Positions 41,005 through 50,500 of a stretch of 64,000 nucleotides of DNA are shown one piece after another; within the stretch, counting starts at the first letter, position 1, and the number at the start of each line of letters is the position of its first letter. The position numbers and the translations under genes were made by a program. This DNA is from JALZKA01 sp963786495 (GTDB lineage Bacteria; Actinomycetota; Thermoleophilia; Solirubrobacterales; 70-9). The DNA is taken from positions 62,001-126,000 of the forward strand of contig CAWAZL010000002.1 in NCBI GenBank assembly GCA_963786495.1, read 5' to 3'. The notes below the pieces were generated by a model that had not been told where the DNA came from, did no database searches, and worked only from the letters and a program-made list of their open reading frames with translations.

Positions 41005-41913
41005 TCAGCCGTCGAGTGCCGGAGCGGGCTGTTCTGCAAGCTCGCGGTGCGAGCTCTCGGGCTCGACGTGGATCAGGACGTCGGAGCGCGGCAGCTCGGC
41101 CCTGATCGCGTCGCGCAGCTCGTGCGCCGCCTCGTGCGCGCGCTCCAAGCTGGTCCCGTTCCGGAACTGGACATGGAGGTCGATCCAGCGCCGCGCGCCG
41201 GCACGGCGGGCGCGCAGCTTGTGGTAGCCGAGCATCTCTGGCGGTTTCGCGGCCGCGATCGTCGCCTCGATGCGGTCGAGCTCCTCGGGCGGCGGCGCCT
41301 CATCCATCAGGACGCTTCCCGAGCGGCGCATGATGTTGACGCCCGAGATGACGATCACCACGGCGACGACAAGGGCAGCGATCGCATCGAACGCGGGCTC
41401 GTCCGTGACCTCGACCAGCACCAGGCCGGCGAGCACGCCGAGCGAGGTGTAAGCATCGGCACGGAGGTGCGCCGCGTCGCCCTCGAGCGCGGGTGAAGCG
41501 AGGCTCTTGGCCCTGCGTCCGAGGAGGCCCGAGACGGCCAGGTTGAGCACCGCCGAGAATCCAATCACGGCGATGCCGATGCCGAGAGACTCGATCTCCG
41601 AGCCCACCACCAGCCTGCGCGTCGCCTCGAAGATGATGATCCCGGCCCCGACGAGGATCAGCATCCCCTCGATCGTGGCGGCGAGGTTCTCCGCCTTCTC
41701 GTGGCCGTAGGGGTGGTCCTCGTCGGGCGGAACGTCGGCGCGGCGCACGGAGATCAGGGCCACGAACGAAGCCATCAGGTCGATCGAGGAGTGGATCGCC
41801 TCGGTGAGGATCGAGATCGACCCGGTGATCGCCGCGGCTGCGAGCTTCAGCGCGATCAGGAACGCGTTCGAGAACACGGACAGGAGCGCCGCGCTCGTCT
41901 TGGTCTGGATCAC
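41005..41913 (-). CDS. Cation diffusion facilitator family transporter
   Basis: CDF proteins export divalent metals such as zinc, cobalt or manganese by proton antiport. The 302-residue protein has six predicted helices. The metal-site helix II has HSSIDLMASFVALISV, with the conserved His/Asp pair, followed by the loop PPDEDHPYGHEKAENLAA. Helix V carries a second acidic/His site (LRADAYTSLGVLAGLVL). The C-terminal cytoplasmic domain contains WIDLHVQFRNG and a His-rich end. It overlaps the end of rdgB by 4 bases and is probably co-transcribed with rph and rdgB. Confidence 0.92.
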   Translation of the reverse strand: MIQTKTSAALLSVFSNAFLIALKLAAAAITGSISILTEAIHSSIDLMASFVALISVRRADVPPDEDHPYGHEKAENLAATIEGMLILVGAGIIIFEATRRLVVGSEIESLGIGIAVIGFSAVLNLAVSGLLGRRAKSLASPALEGDAAHLRADAYTSLGVLAGLVLVEVTDEPAFDAIAALVVAVVIVISGVNIMRRSGSVLMDEAPPPEELDRIEATIAAAKPPEMLGYHKLRARRAGARRWIDLHVQFRNGTSLERAHEAAHELRDAIRAELPRSDVLIHVEPESSHRELAEQPAPALDG

Positions 41914-42497
41914 GCCGTGACCCCCAGGCCGAGCTCGTCCGCGAGCTTTCGCGCTGCCCGGCCCCGGTGGCTGATCGCGTGCTTCTCGGAATCCGAGAGC
42001 TCGGCCATCGTGCGCTGGTCGTCCTCGCCGGTGTCGAGCGGCACGAACGCCGGGTCATAGCCGAAGCCGCGGGTTCCGCGCGGCTCGAGGATCAGGGTGC
42101 CCTCGCAGCTCGCCTCGACGACCGTCTCGGTGCCGTCCGCGGCGATGTGGGCGAGCGCGCACACGTAAGCGACGTGCCTGTCGCCGGAGTCGCGAAGCTC
42201 CGAGATCAGGAGGTCGAGGTTCTCCTCGTCGGTGGCGTTCTCCCCGGCAAAGCGGGCGGAGCGCACTCCCGGCCGCCCCCCGAGAGCTCGGGCCGCGATC
42301 CCCGAATCGTCGGCGAGCGCTGCCTCACCGCACGCCGCGTAGGTGGCGCGAGCCTTGATCAGGGCGTTCGCCTCGAAGGTGTCGCCCGTCTCCGGCGGGA
42401 GCTCGACCTCGGGGGCCAACGGGACCAGCTCTGCGGCGAGGATCTGCGAGAGCTCGCGAAGCTTGTGGTCGTTGCGGGTGGCGACGATCAGGCGCAT
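41910..42497 (-). CDS. rdgB: Non-canonical purine NTP pyrophosphatase (RdgB/HAM1)
   Basis: This house-cleaning enzyme hydrolyses ITP, dITP and XTP to prevent their incorporation in nucleic acids. The 195-residue protein has LIVATRNDHKLRELSQIL at the N-terminus, DTFEANALIKARA, the catalytic ADDSGIAARALGGRPGVRSARFAG and RGFGYDPAFVP, with SEKHAISHRGRAARKL near the end. All are canonical. It lies between rph and the CDF gene; the rph-rdgB pair is common in bacteria. The start at 42497 is an ATG 11 bases after the rph stop. Confidence 0.96.
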   Translation of the reverse strand: MRLIVATRNDHKLRELSQILAAELVPLAPEVELPPETGDTFEANALIKARATYAACGEAALADDSGIAARALGGRPGVRSARFAGENATDEENLDLLISELRDSGDRHVAYVCALAHIAADGTETVVEASCEGTLILEPRGTRGFGYDPAFVPLDTGEDDQRTMAELSDSEKHAISHRGRAARKLADELGLGVTA

Positions 42498-42508
42498 GGG
42501 CCCGGCGC

Positions 42509-43228
42509 TCAGCTGCAGGCGGCCGTTTGGGCCTCGCGGAGCGTCGCCATCGCCGGCTCGGCCAGGGCAAGGAGCTCGTCCAGGCGTGCCTTGGTGACTG
42601 GCGTCTGCTCGGCCGTTGCCTGGACTTCCACGAGTCCCTCGGGCCCCGCCATGACGATGTTGGCGTCCACCTCGGCTCGGGAGTCCTCGGAGTAGTCGAG
42701 GTCGCAGAGGGCCTCGCCGTCCACGAGCCCGCAGGAGATCGCGGCGAGCTGGTCGGTGATGGGATCGGCGGTGATCTCGCCCGCCTCCATCAGCGAGTTG
42801 AGCGCGAGCCTCAGCGCAACCCAGCCTCCCGTGATCGAAGCGCAGCGGGTGCCGCCGTCTGCCTGGAGGACGTCGCAGTCCACGTAGACGCTCCGCTCGC
42901 CGAGCGCGTCGAGGTCGACGACCGCGCGAAGCGAGCGCCCGATCAGTCGCTGGATCTCGACCCCGCGCCCGTCCTGGCGGCCCTTGCGCGAGTCCCGCTC
43001 CTTGCGCTCGCCGGTGGAGGCCGGAAGCATCGAGTACTCGGCGGTGACCCAGCCCCTGCCACGGCCCTCCATCCAGCGCGGGACCTTCTCGGAGACCGAC
43101 GCCGTGCAGATCACGCGCGTCTCGCCCTGCGAATACAGGGCGGAGCCGGTGGCCGTCCGCACGAACCCCGGCTCGATCTCGATCGGGCGGGGTTCATGCG
43201 CGGCACGGTCGTAGCTTCGGGCGGCCAT
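42509..43228 (-). CDS. rph: Ribonuclease PH
   Basis: RNase PH is a phosphate-dependent 3' exoribonuclease that trims tRNA precursors. The 239-residue protein begins MAARSYDRAAHEPRPIEIEP, where the Arg-Pro-Ile motif is slightly varied, then GSALYSQGETRVICTASV, the GRGWVTAEYSMLPASTGERK segment, IQRLIGRSLRAVVDLDALG, VDCDVLQADGGTRCASITG and LCDLDYSEDSRAEVDANIV. The start ATG at 43228 is chosen; the much longer upstream frame is not coding. It is followed by rdgB and the CDF transporter. Confidence 0.95.
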   Translation of the reverse strand: MAARSYDRAAHEPRPIEIEPGFVRTATGSALYSQGETRVICTASVSEKVPRWMEGRGRGWVTAEYSMLPASTGERKERDSRKGRQDGRGVEIQRLIGRSLRAVVDLDALGERSVYVDCDVLQADGGTRCASITGGWVALRLALNSLMEAGEITADPITDQLAAISCGLVDGEALCDLDYSEDSRAEVDANIVMAGPEGLVEVQATAEQTPVTKARLDELLALAEPAMATLREAQTAACS

Positions 43229-43275
43229 TGCGCCAGTCTTCCAGACGGCGCACACGAGCCCGCTCAGCCGGCAAG

Positions 43276-43500
43276 TCAGTCGTTGAAGGTGATCGCCTGA
43301 ACGGCGCTCTTGATCTTCGCGACGATCACCTCGGCGATGTCGAGGCCGGACTCGCCTGAGAAGCCCTTCATGGCGGCGACCATGCCGACCATGAGGAGCG
43401 AGACGAGGAGGATCAGGCCGACGTATTCGACGGTGCCCTGACCCGCTTGAGAGGAGATGCGCGCGCGGACGGCCCTGACGAGGTGGATCGTGGTTGCCAT
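43276..43500 (-). CDS. Flp/Fap-type pilin component
   Basis: The 74-residue preprotein has a positively charged leader (HLVRAVRARISSQAGQGTVE) and the cleavage region Gly-Gln-Gly-Thr-Val-Glu-Tyr, followed by a hydrophobic helix VGLILLVSLLMVGMVAAMKG and a short C-terminal part (VIVAKIKSAVQAITFND). Type IVb Flp pilins have Glu and Tyr at +5 and +6 of the mature chain. AAAGGGG sits a suitable distance before the ATG. The tad secretion genes (cpaB, cpaF, tadB) are not in this window, so export machinery must be elsewhere. Confidence 0.85.
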   Translation of the reverse strand: MATTIHLVRAVRARISSQAGQGTVEYVGLILLVSLLMVGMVAAMKGFSGESGLDIAEVIVAKIKSAVQAITFND

Positions 43501-43640
43501 GAAGGTGGCCCCTTTCAGTTCGGAGTTGACGGCACGAATGCTCCGGCGGGTGGATCCGCCGAACAAGACCCAGGCGTGCCAAATCGCAAAAGAGAGGGAC
43601 GCGCAACTGTCGCGCGCGCTATTTCGTAGAGTCACGGCCC

Positions 43641-46600
43641 GTGGCACAACGCCGATTCAGCTTCCGTCGACGCAAGGACGCCGATCCCGCGGACGCTGCC
43701 CAAGGGTCCGCAGATGATGCGCCCGAGGGCTCGACCGGGTCCGGCCCTCCCGAGTCCACCCCGCCTCCTGCAGGCGAGGCGCCCGAGGGCGCGCAAAGCG
43801 ACCCGCCCACGGTTGTTCAAGACTCGATAGAGCCCACCGAGGCCGACGGCGACGCCAAGGCGCCACAAGCAGATGAACCGGTCGAGAGCGCCGAGCCCAA
43901 GACCGGGCTCTTCGACCAGGCGAGCGATACCGACGACTTTTCGCCCCCCGTCCAGCCCGAGCCCGAAGCTCCCGCCGCGGAGACCGAGGCCGAGGACTTC
44001 ACGCCAGGCGGTGCTGACGCCCCCTCCGACCCGGAGCCCGAGCCCGACAGCCCACCAACGCAGGAGTGGCAGGTAGACACGAGCCCAGAGCCCGAGACGC
44101 CGGCGAGCGAGCGGCCGGCGACCCCGAAGAGCTTTGTGCCACCCAGCGTCCGCAAAAAGCCCGAGTCCGAGCCCGCGCCCGAGCAACCTCCAGAGACCTT
44201 CTTGCCGGCGGGCGTGGAGCCAGTCGCTGCCCCCACGCCCGAAGAGCCCGCCCCCGCCCCCGAGGCCGAGTCGGACGTAGACAGACGCATCCGCGAGGCG
44301 GCCGCCGCATCTGCCCAGGCCGCCGAGGAGCGCGCCATCGACGAGATCGTCGCCTTGGAGGAAGACCTGGAGAAGGCGAAGCGTGAGGGGGCTGAGAAAC
44401 TCGCGGCCGCCGAAGCGAGGCTTGCCGAGGCCGAGGAGCGAGTCAAGGCCGAGGCCGCCGCGGCCGAGGAGCGCGCTCGGACCGAATCCGCAGCGGCGAT
44501 CGAACAGGCCAGAAAAGAAGCCGCTGAGGCCGACGCTCGCGCGACGTCCCAGCTCGAAGCCGCGACGAGCGACACCGGGTCCGCACGTGCACTGGAGGAG
44601 CAGGCAAGAGCCGGCGCCGCGAAGTGGCTTCGCGACCAGGTCAAGCAGATCGAACGTGGCCAGGACGAGCGAATGGCAGACGAGATCAAGAAGGCGCGCG
44701 CCGAGGCCGAGGAAGAGGCGCGCGAGGCGCTTGCCGCCAAGCTCGCCGCCGAGGCCGACACGCGCACGGCCGAGGAGATCGAGCGCGTCCGGCAGGAGAA
44801 CGAGGAGCGCGTCGCCGCGGCCGAGCAGCGTGCCGCAGAAGCCGAGGACCGCGCCGCCAAGGCCGCCGAGGAGGCCGAGGCGAAGGCCGCTGCCGCTTCA
44901 GAGGGAGGCGAGGTGCCCGCTGCCGAGCTGCAAGCTGCAATCGAGGCGCGGGATTCCACCGCCGCAGAGCTTGAATCGGCGATCCGATCCCGCGACTCAG
45001 CATCAGCCGAGCTTCGAAGCGCCAATCATGAACGCGAGGCAGCGAAGGCCGAGCTCGAGGCCGCGCTGAAGGCCAAGGATGAAGCCGAGGCTCGCGCCAA
45101 GGCAGCCGAGGAGGAGGCTGCCGCCCGTGCCAGCGCGCCCGCCGCCGATCCGAATCGCGTCGACACTGCCGTCCAGGAGGCACTGACTCAGGCCCAGGAG
45201 GCCGAGGAGCGGGCCACGCAGAGCCAGCTTGCACGGACCGAAGCTGAGCGCCGGATCCGCGAGGAGGCCGACGAGCGGGTCGAAGCGGAAACGGCCGACC
45301 TGCGCCGGGAGCTCGAGCAGGTCAAGGCGACCATCGAGGACCGCGTCCGCGAGGAGGCGGAAAAGATCCGCGCGGAGGCCGACGCGAAGGCCGACGAGAT
45401 CGCGGCCGAGCGCGCCGCCGCAGCTACGGCGGAGGCGCGGGTCGAGATCGAGAACCTGGCGCTTCAGTCCGCGGAGACCACCCGAACGCAGATCGAGGAA
45501 CGCGCCCGCGCTGAGGCCGAGGAGCGAGCCGCCGCCGAGCTCGACCGTACACGCAAGGAGGCCGAGGACCGCCTGCGCGAGGAGGTCGACGCCGCGCGCG
45601 CCGCTCAGAAGGAGCGGTACGAGGCCGAGCTCGCAAAGCGCGACGAAGAGCTCGAAGCCGAGCGCGAGGAGAAGACCAGGATCCTCGAGAGCTCAGACCG
45701 CCGGCTCCAGGAGATCGAGCAGCGCGCCCTGGCCGCGGCCGAGCGCGTCGCCGCCGCGGAAGAAGAACTTGCGAAGGAGGCCGATCGCCTCAAGGCCGCC
45801 GCCGAGCAGCGGATCGCCGATGAGACCGCACGTGCAGAGCGCGAGGCCACCGACGCCGCGAACACTCGCGTCAAGGAGCGCGAGGACGAGCTCGCCCAAG
45901 CCGTCGAAGAGACCGAGCGCGAGAAGGCCGACGCCGCCGCGCGGATCGAGGAGACGGAGAAGCGGACCGCCGACGAGATCGAACAGATGCGGATCGACGC
46001 CGACGCGCGGGTGACCAACACGGCCGCCGAGGCCCGTGCCTCGACCGAGGAGCGCGTCAGGGCCGAGGAGCAGGAGAAGCAGGCAGCCGAGATCGAGCGG
46101 CTCCGAGGCGAGATTGCCGCTGAGGCCCGCTCCGAGGTCAACGAGATCAAGGCCGAGCGTGCGAAGGCGCTCACCGAATCAGAACGTCAACTTCAGGCCG
46201 CCGACGAGCGTGCGCGCAAGGCCGAGGAGGCCGCGGCGCAGGCTGCCATCGACGCCCGTGCGGAGGCCGCCGAGTGGCTCGAGCAGCAGACCGGCCAGAT
46301 CCGCGAGGAGGGCGAGCGCAGCGCCGCCGAGCAGGTGCGCACCGCAATCGCGGAGACCGAGGCGAAGGCCCAGGCCGAGCACGAGGCCAGGCTCAATGCC
46401 GAGCTGGAGCGCGCCCGCGCCGAGGCCGAGGAGAACGTGAAGCGCGAAGCCTCAGCCGCCCGCGCAGCCGCCGCCGCGGAAGGCACTCAGCGGGTGCGCG
46501 ACCGCGAGGAGGAGCTCTACCGCGAACGCGCGGCTCTCGAAGAGGAGCTCGCGATCTCGAGGCGCCAGCTCGAGGAGGCGATCGACCGGGCCGAAGCCGC

Positions 46601-47358
46601 CGATCGCCGCGCGGCAGAGGTCGACGAGCGTGCTCGCGAGGAGATCGAACGCGAGCGCGAGAACCGCTTCCAGGAGATGGAGTCTCGCATCGACCAGGTG
46701 ATGGGCGAGGCGACGGCATCTGCGGAGCGCGCGCGCTCCACACTGGCCGCTGACCTCCAGCCCCTCGAGCCGGAGCCGAGAGCCCGAACCCGCGCCGGAA
46801 CCCGTGTCCGAGCCGGAAGACTTCGAGCCCGAAGGGTGGATTACCGACACAGGCGAGGAGCCCGAACCGGAGCCCAAGAAGCCACGGCGCGGCCTCTTCC
46901 GCAGGCGCCGGGGGTCTGACACCTCAATCACAGCCGAGGCGAGCCCATCCGACCGCGGGTCTGAGCCAGAGCCGAGCCGGAGCCCGAACCCGAGCCGGAG
47001 CCCGAACCGCGAGCCCGAACCGGAGCCCGAGCCGGAACCTGAGCCCGAGCCCGAGCCGGAGCCCGAGCCGGAACCTGAGCCGGAGCCCGAGCCGGAACCT
47101 GAGCCGGAGCCGGAGCCGGAACCTGAGCCGGAGCCGGAACCGCCGGCTGAGCGCGCTCCCACCCCCGAGGGCATGCTGAGCCTCAGCGACGCCTCATTCG
47201 ACGAGCTTCGCGACATCGGCCTCTCCGTGACCCAGGCCAAGCGGGTGATCCGCTATCGCGAGGAGAACGACGGGTTCAGGGACGTCGGCGAGCTCGATCG
47301 CGTGCCCGGCTTCCCGAAGGCGTTCCTGACGCGCCTAAAGGACGAAGTAGTCCCCTAG
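43641..47358 (+). CDS. Giant coiled-coil protein with EP repeats and C-terminal helix-hairpin-helix (frameshifted)
   Basis: The GTG at 43641 opens a protein of about 1239 residues. Residues 1-215 are acidic and Pro-rich. Residues of about 215-1040 are an almost uninterrupted Ala/Glu/Arg coiled coil (EERARTESAAAIEQARKEAA style). There follow an acidic segment (EPEDFEPEGWITDTGEE), a basic patch RRGLFRRRRGSD, a run of EP dipeptides, and finally a ComEA-like double helix-hairpin-helix (SFDELRDIGLSVTQAKRVIR, ELDRVPGFPKAFLTRLKDEV). The two frames join near 46785. No membrane segment is visible. It may bind DNA through the HhH end while the rod spans a long distance; this role is inference. The end overlaps the HDAC-like gene by 4 bases. 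Confidence 0.75.
46966..47145 (+). repeat. Degenerate GAGCCC/GAGCCG tandem repeat coding for EP dipeptides
   Basis: Imperfect units of 12-18 bases built from GAGCCCGAG, CCGGAACCTGAG and similar hexamers encode an uninterrupted Glu-Pro run of about 45 dipeptide-rich residues in the coiled-coil gene. Such DNA is prone to slippage, so the length may vary between strains or assemblies. Confidence 0.8.
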
Positions 47359-48369
47359 AGCGACCACTTCGTGGTGAGCCGCTCGCGATAGGGCGCCGCC
47401 AGCGACTCGTTCGCGCCCGACGGCTCCGCGCCATCTGACAGGCCCTCGAGCATCGCCACCACGGAGCGACCCAGGGCCGCCGGGTCGTAGCCGCCCTCGA
47501 GGCAGATCAGCACCGGCACGTCCAGCTCCGCCGCGATGGCCGGCGATCTGCGCCGCCATCGTGCGGTACCCCTCCTCGGAGACCTCGCACGAGGCGAGCG
47601 GATCGTCCGCGTGGGCGTCGAAGCCGGCCGAGATAGCGATCAAGCCGGGGTCGAACTCCCGTGCCACGGGGACCACGACGTGCTCGGTGAGAGCCTCGAA
47701 CAAGTCGTCGCCCGAGCCGTTCGGCACAGGCAGGTTCACCGTGTACCCCTCGCCCGCGCCTTCGCCCGTGTACGAGATATCGCCGGTGCCTGGGTAAAGC
47801 GGCCAGCCATGGATGCTGGCGTACAGGACGTGCTCCGAAGCTTTGAAGATCTCCTCGGTCCCGTTGCCGTGGTGCACGTCCCAGTCGAAGATCAGAACGC
47901 GGTCCGCCCCCTTCGCACGCGCGTGCTCGGCGGCGATCGCAACCTGGTTCACCAGGCAGAACCCCATCGACTTGTCCGTCTCCGCGTGATGACCGGGGGG
48001 CCGAAGGGCGCAGAAGGCTGAGCTGTCCTCTGAGGCGAGGAGGCGTTCTACGGCATCGCACGCTGCGCCGGATGCCCGCAGGGCGGCCTCCCACGAGCCG
48101 ATCGACGCCACGGTGTCGAGGTCGATCATCCCGCCGCCGGCGGCGCAGAACGCCTCGAGCGAAGCCAGGTGCTCCTGGTCGTGCACGCGAGCCAGCTGCT
48201 CGTTCGTCGCCCGCGGCGATTCGACCGCGACGAGCCCAGGCACGGAGGCCGTGTCGAGTGCCTCTTCGATCGCCTTGATCCGTCCCTTGTTCTCGGGATG
48301 GCCGCCGGTCTCGTGGGCATAGGAGGACGGATGGGTGTAGAGGAGCGTCACCAAGCGCCATCTTGCCAT
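47355..48369 (-). CDS. Histone deacetylase-like (AcuC/acetoin utilisation type) amidohydrolase (frameshifted)
   Basis: This arginase/deacetylase-fold zinc enzyme removes acyl groups from lysines or polyamines. The N-terminal part is typical (LLYTHPSSYAHETGGHPENK, then FCALRPPGHHAETDKSMGFC and FDWDVHHGNGTEEIF with the zinc Asp and His pair). GLIAISAGFDAHADDP provides the other metal Asp. The last roughly 55 residues (VPVLICLEGGYDPAALGRSV, ending TTKWSL) are in another frame; one indel near 47525 is required. Length is about 338 residues. The ATG at 48369 is the obvious start, but it shares the bases CATG with the nadB ATG, so one of these two starts is probably wrong. Confidence 0.88.
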
Positions 48370-49840
48370 GCGGAGGTCGTACGGTTGGGCGCCCTTGGCG
48401 AAGAGCAATGAGAACCCGGTCGTAGTGGTCGGCGGCGGCGCCGCAGGCCTCCACGCTGCGATCCGGGCCGCCGAGAGCGGCACGCCCGTGGTCCTGGTTT
48501 CGCGAAAGCCGCTCCAGGAGAGCTCCAGCTACTGGGCCCAGGGTGGTCTTGCCGCTGCCCTCTCGGCCGACGACACGCCCGAGCGCCACGCGGCCGACAC
48601 CCATGCGGCCGGACGCGGCCTGTGCAGGATCGAGGCCGTCGAGACCCTCGTCGAGGCGGCGCCACGCGCCGTCGAGTGGCTTGTCCAGAACGGGGTGCGC
48701 TTCGACGAGGACACCGATGGCGCGCTCGCCTTGGGCCTCGAGGGCGGCCACAGCGCCAGGCGCATCGTCCACGCCGGCGGCAGCCAGACCGGCCGCGAGC
48801 TGACCGACCGCCTGGCGCGAATGGCCGCCACGGACGAGCGGATCGAAGTGCAGGAGGGAGCATCCGCCCTGGCGCTTTGGGGCGACGGTGAGCGGTGCTT
48901 CGGCGTGGTGACCGAGGCGGGGCCGATCAGGGCGCGGGCGGTGATCCTGGCCACGGGCGGAGGCGCGGCGCTCTGGCAGCGGACGACGAACCCTTGGGGG
49001 GCGATCGGAGCCGGCCCTGTCCTGGCCCACCAGATCGGCGCCGAGCTGGCCGACTTGGAGTTCTGCCAGTTCCACCCCACGGCGCTAGCCGCGCCCGGCT
49101 CCGATAGCGACGGCTCGCTCATCACCGAGGCGGTCAGGGGCGAGGGCGCAGCGCTTCTGGACGCCTCGGGCAATCGCTTCACCGACGAGCTGGCGCCTCG
49201 CGACCAGGTCGCCGCGGCCATCGGGGACAGGATGCGCGCCGACGGGACCGGGCACGTCCACATCGACCTGCGAGAGATCGAGCCGAGCCGGTTCCCCAAC
49301 GTCTTTCAGACCTTGGAGCAGGCCGGCTTCGATCCTCGTCACGAGCCCATCCCCGTTGCCCCCGCTGCCCACTACCTGATGGGCGGCATCGTCACCGACA
49401 TCGACGGCCGCTCGACCGTTCCGGGGCTCTACGCCGTCGGCGAGTGCGCTTGCACCGGCCTCCACGGCGCCAACAGGCTCGCGTCCAACTCTCTGTCCGA
49501 GTGCTTCGTGTTCGGCGAGCGCGCCGCGCGCCGCGCGATCGAGGACTCCTCGGCTGGCGACGCCCCAGAGCCTGACGAATGGCGCTTTACGCCCCCCGCG
49601 CTCAAGACCCGGGCCGCGGTCTGGGAGCTTGCCGGGCCTTCGCGCGACGCCGAGCGGCTATCCCGGCTGGCCGACGACGATTACCCCCTTGCATCCCTGA
49701 TCGCGCACGCGGCGCTGGCTCGTGAAGAATCGCGCGGATCACACCGCCGAACGGACTTTCCACTCCCAAATGGCGCGTTGGACGGGGTTCACCTCGTCCT
49801 ACGGGGGTACGAGGAGCCTCGCCTAGAGCGCTGGGTCTGA
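48368..49840 (+). CDS. nadB: L-aspartate oxidase
   Basis: NadB oxidises aspartate to iminoaspartate with FAD, the first step of NAD synthesis with quinolinate synthase NadA. The 490-residue protein has the FAD motif VVVVGGGAAGLHAAIRA, SSYWAQGGLAAALS, GGHSARRIVHAGGSQTG, VILATGGGAALW, EFCQFHPTAL, SLITEAVRGEGAAL and HYLMGGIVTDIDGRSTVPGL, all diagnostic of the succinate dehydrogenase/aspartate oxidase family. The last 60 residues form the helical cap. ATG 48368 overlaps the start of the divergent deacetylase gene; TTG 48398 (LAKSNENPVV) is an alternative. nadA and nadC are not in this window. Confidence 0.93.
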   Translation: MRRSYGWAPLAKSNENPVVVVGGGAAGLHAAIRAAESGTPVVLVSRKPLQESSSYWAQGGLAAALSADDTPERHAADTHAAGRGLCRIEAVETLVEAAPRAVEWLVQNGVRFDEDTDGALALGLEGGHSARRIVHAGGSQTGRELTDRLARMAATDERIEVQEGASALALWGDGERCFGVVTEAGPIRARAVILATGGGAALWQRTTNPWGAIGAGPVLAHQIGAELADLEFCQFHPTALAAPGSDSDGSLITEAVRGEGAALLDASGNRFTDELAPRDQVAAAIGDRMRADGTGHVHIDLREIEPSRFPNVFQTLEQAGFDPRHEPIPVAPAAHYLMGGIVTDIDGRSTVPGLYAVGECACTGLHGANRLASNSLSECFVFGERAARRAIEDSSAGDAPEPDEWRFTPPALKTRAAVWELAGPSRDAERLSRLADDDYPLASLIAHAALAREESRGSHRRTDFPLPNGALDGVHLVLRGYEEPRLERWV

Positions 49841-49851
49841 TCGGCTGATCC

Positions 49852-49879
49852 CACGCCTCCTCCGATCGGAGGAGGCGTG
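49852..49879. terminator. Perfect 28-base palindrome after nadB
   Basis: CACGCCTCCTCCGA is followed directly by its exact reverse complement TCGGAGGAGGCGTG, beginning 12 bases after the nadB stop. It could form a very stable hairpin (with a small loop) and act as a terminator, although no T-tract follows. The same GATCGG core is repeated in the flanks (49839-49850 and 49886-49891). Confidence 0.6.
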
Positions 49880-50017
49880 ACTCCACTGATCGGTTAACAC
49901 AGTCTTAATGATCGACCCTTGCGATTTACCATTTCGGTGTAACAATCGTGGAGTAGTTCGCTGTATTGAGCAAAGCCTCAGGCACGAAAGCCACTTCGAG
50001 AAGGAGTACGCAAGGAC

Positions 50018-50473
50018 ATGTACCGCTTTAGCCGATCGATCTACAGGGACCTGGCACCTCGAGTCGTCGAAGACCGCGACGAGTCCGGAGCTTGCAACAA
50101 GCAGAAGGTGCTGGAAGCGTGTGAAACCGCGATCCGCAGGATCGGCACCGACCGCCGTTACTTCGCCCGTCCGTCCCGCTCCCTCTTCAACGAGGTCCGC
50201 ATTCACTTCGCGATGAGCGACCAGCTTTTCGTCTGGAACGTCATCGACACGAACATCTCCCTTTGCCTCGAGCTGATGGAGACCGCGCCCGAACTTCTCG
50301 AGATCGACGGCGGGCCAAGAGAGTGCCGCGCACACACGCGCAAGGGCACTCCCTGCCAGCGCGAGCCGCTTCCCGGCCGCGACTACTGCCCGTCGCACAA
50401 GCATCTCGAAGAGAGCTTCGACGACCTCCTCATCGAGCAAGAGGTCTTCGACGAGAAGCTCGTCACCGCTTAG
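50018..50473 (+). CDS. Conserved protein with C-terminal CxxH-type zinc motif
   Basis: The 151-residue protein starts at an ATG preceded by AAGGA. The N-terminal two thirds are helical (MYRFSRSIYRDLAPRVVEDR, KVLEACETAIRRIGTD, then NEVRIHFAMSDQLFVW). A short finger follows: ECRAHTRKGTPCQREPLPGR and DYCPSHKHLEE, a Cys-x9-Cys-x9-Cys-x2-His arrangement like that of small zinc-binding (DUF5763-type) domains. The tail is acidic. It may have a regulatory or nucleic-acid role, but this is not demonstrated. Its promoter is probably in the AT-richer stretch 49895-49960. Confidence 0.65.
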   Translation: MYRFSRSIYRDLAPRVVEDRDESGACNKQKVLEACETAIRRIGTDRRYFARPSRSLFNEVRIHFAMSDQLFVWNVIDTNISLCLELMETAPELLEIDGGPRECRAHTRKGTPCQREPLPGRDYCPSHKHLEESFDDLLIEQEVFDEKLVTA

Positions 50474-50500
50474 GGGTAAGCCGCCTATAGATTCGGCCCC

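Noticed and set aside
43817..45025. Minus-strand Ser/Ala-rich frame opposite the coiled-coil gene (402 codons)
   Set aside because: The Ser/Ala/Arg monotony mirrors the Glu/Ala/Arg codons of the plus-strand coiled coil. No start context or motif was seen.
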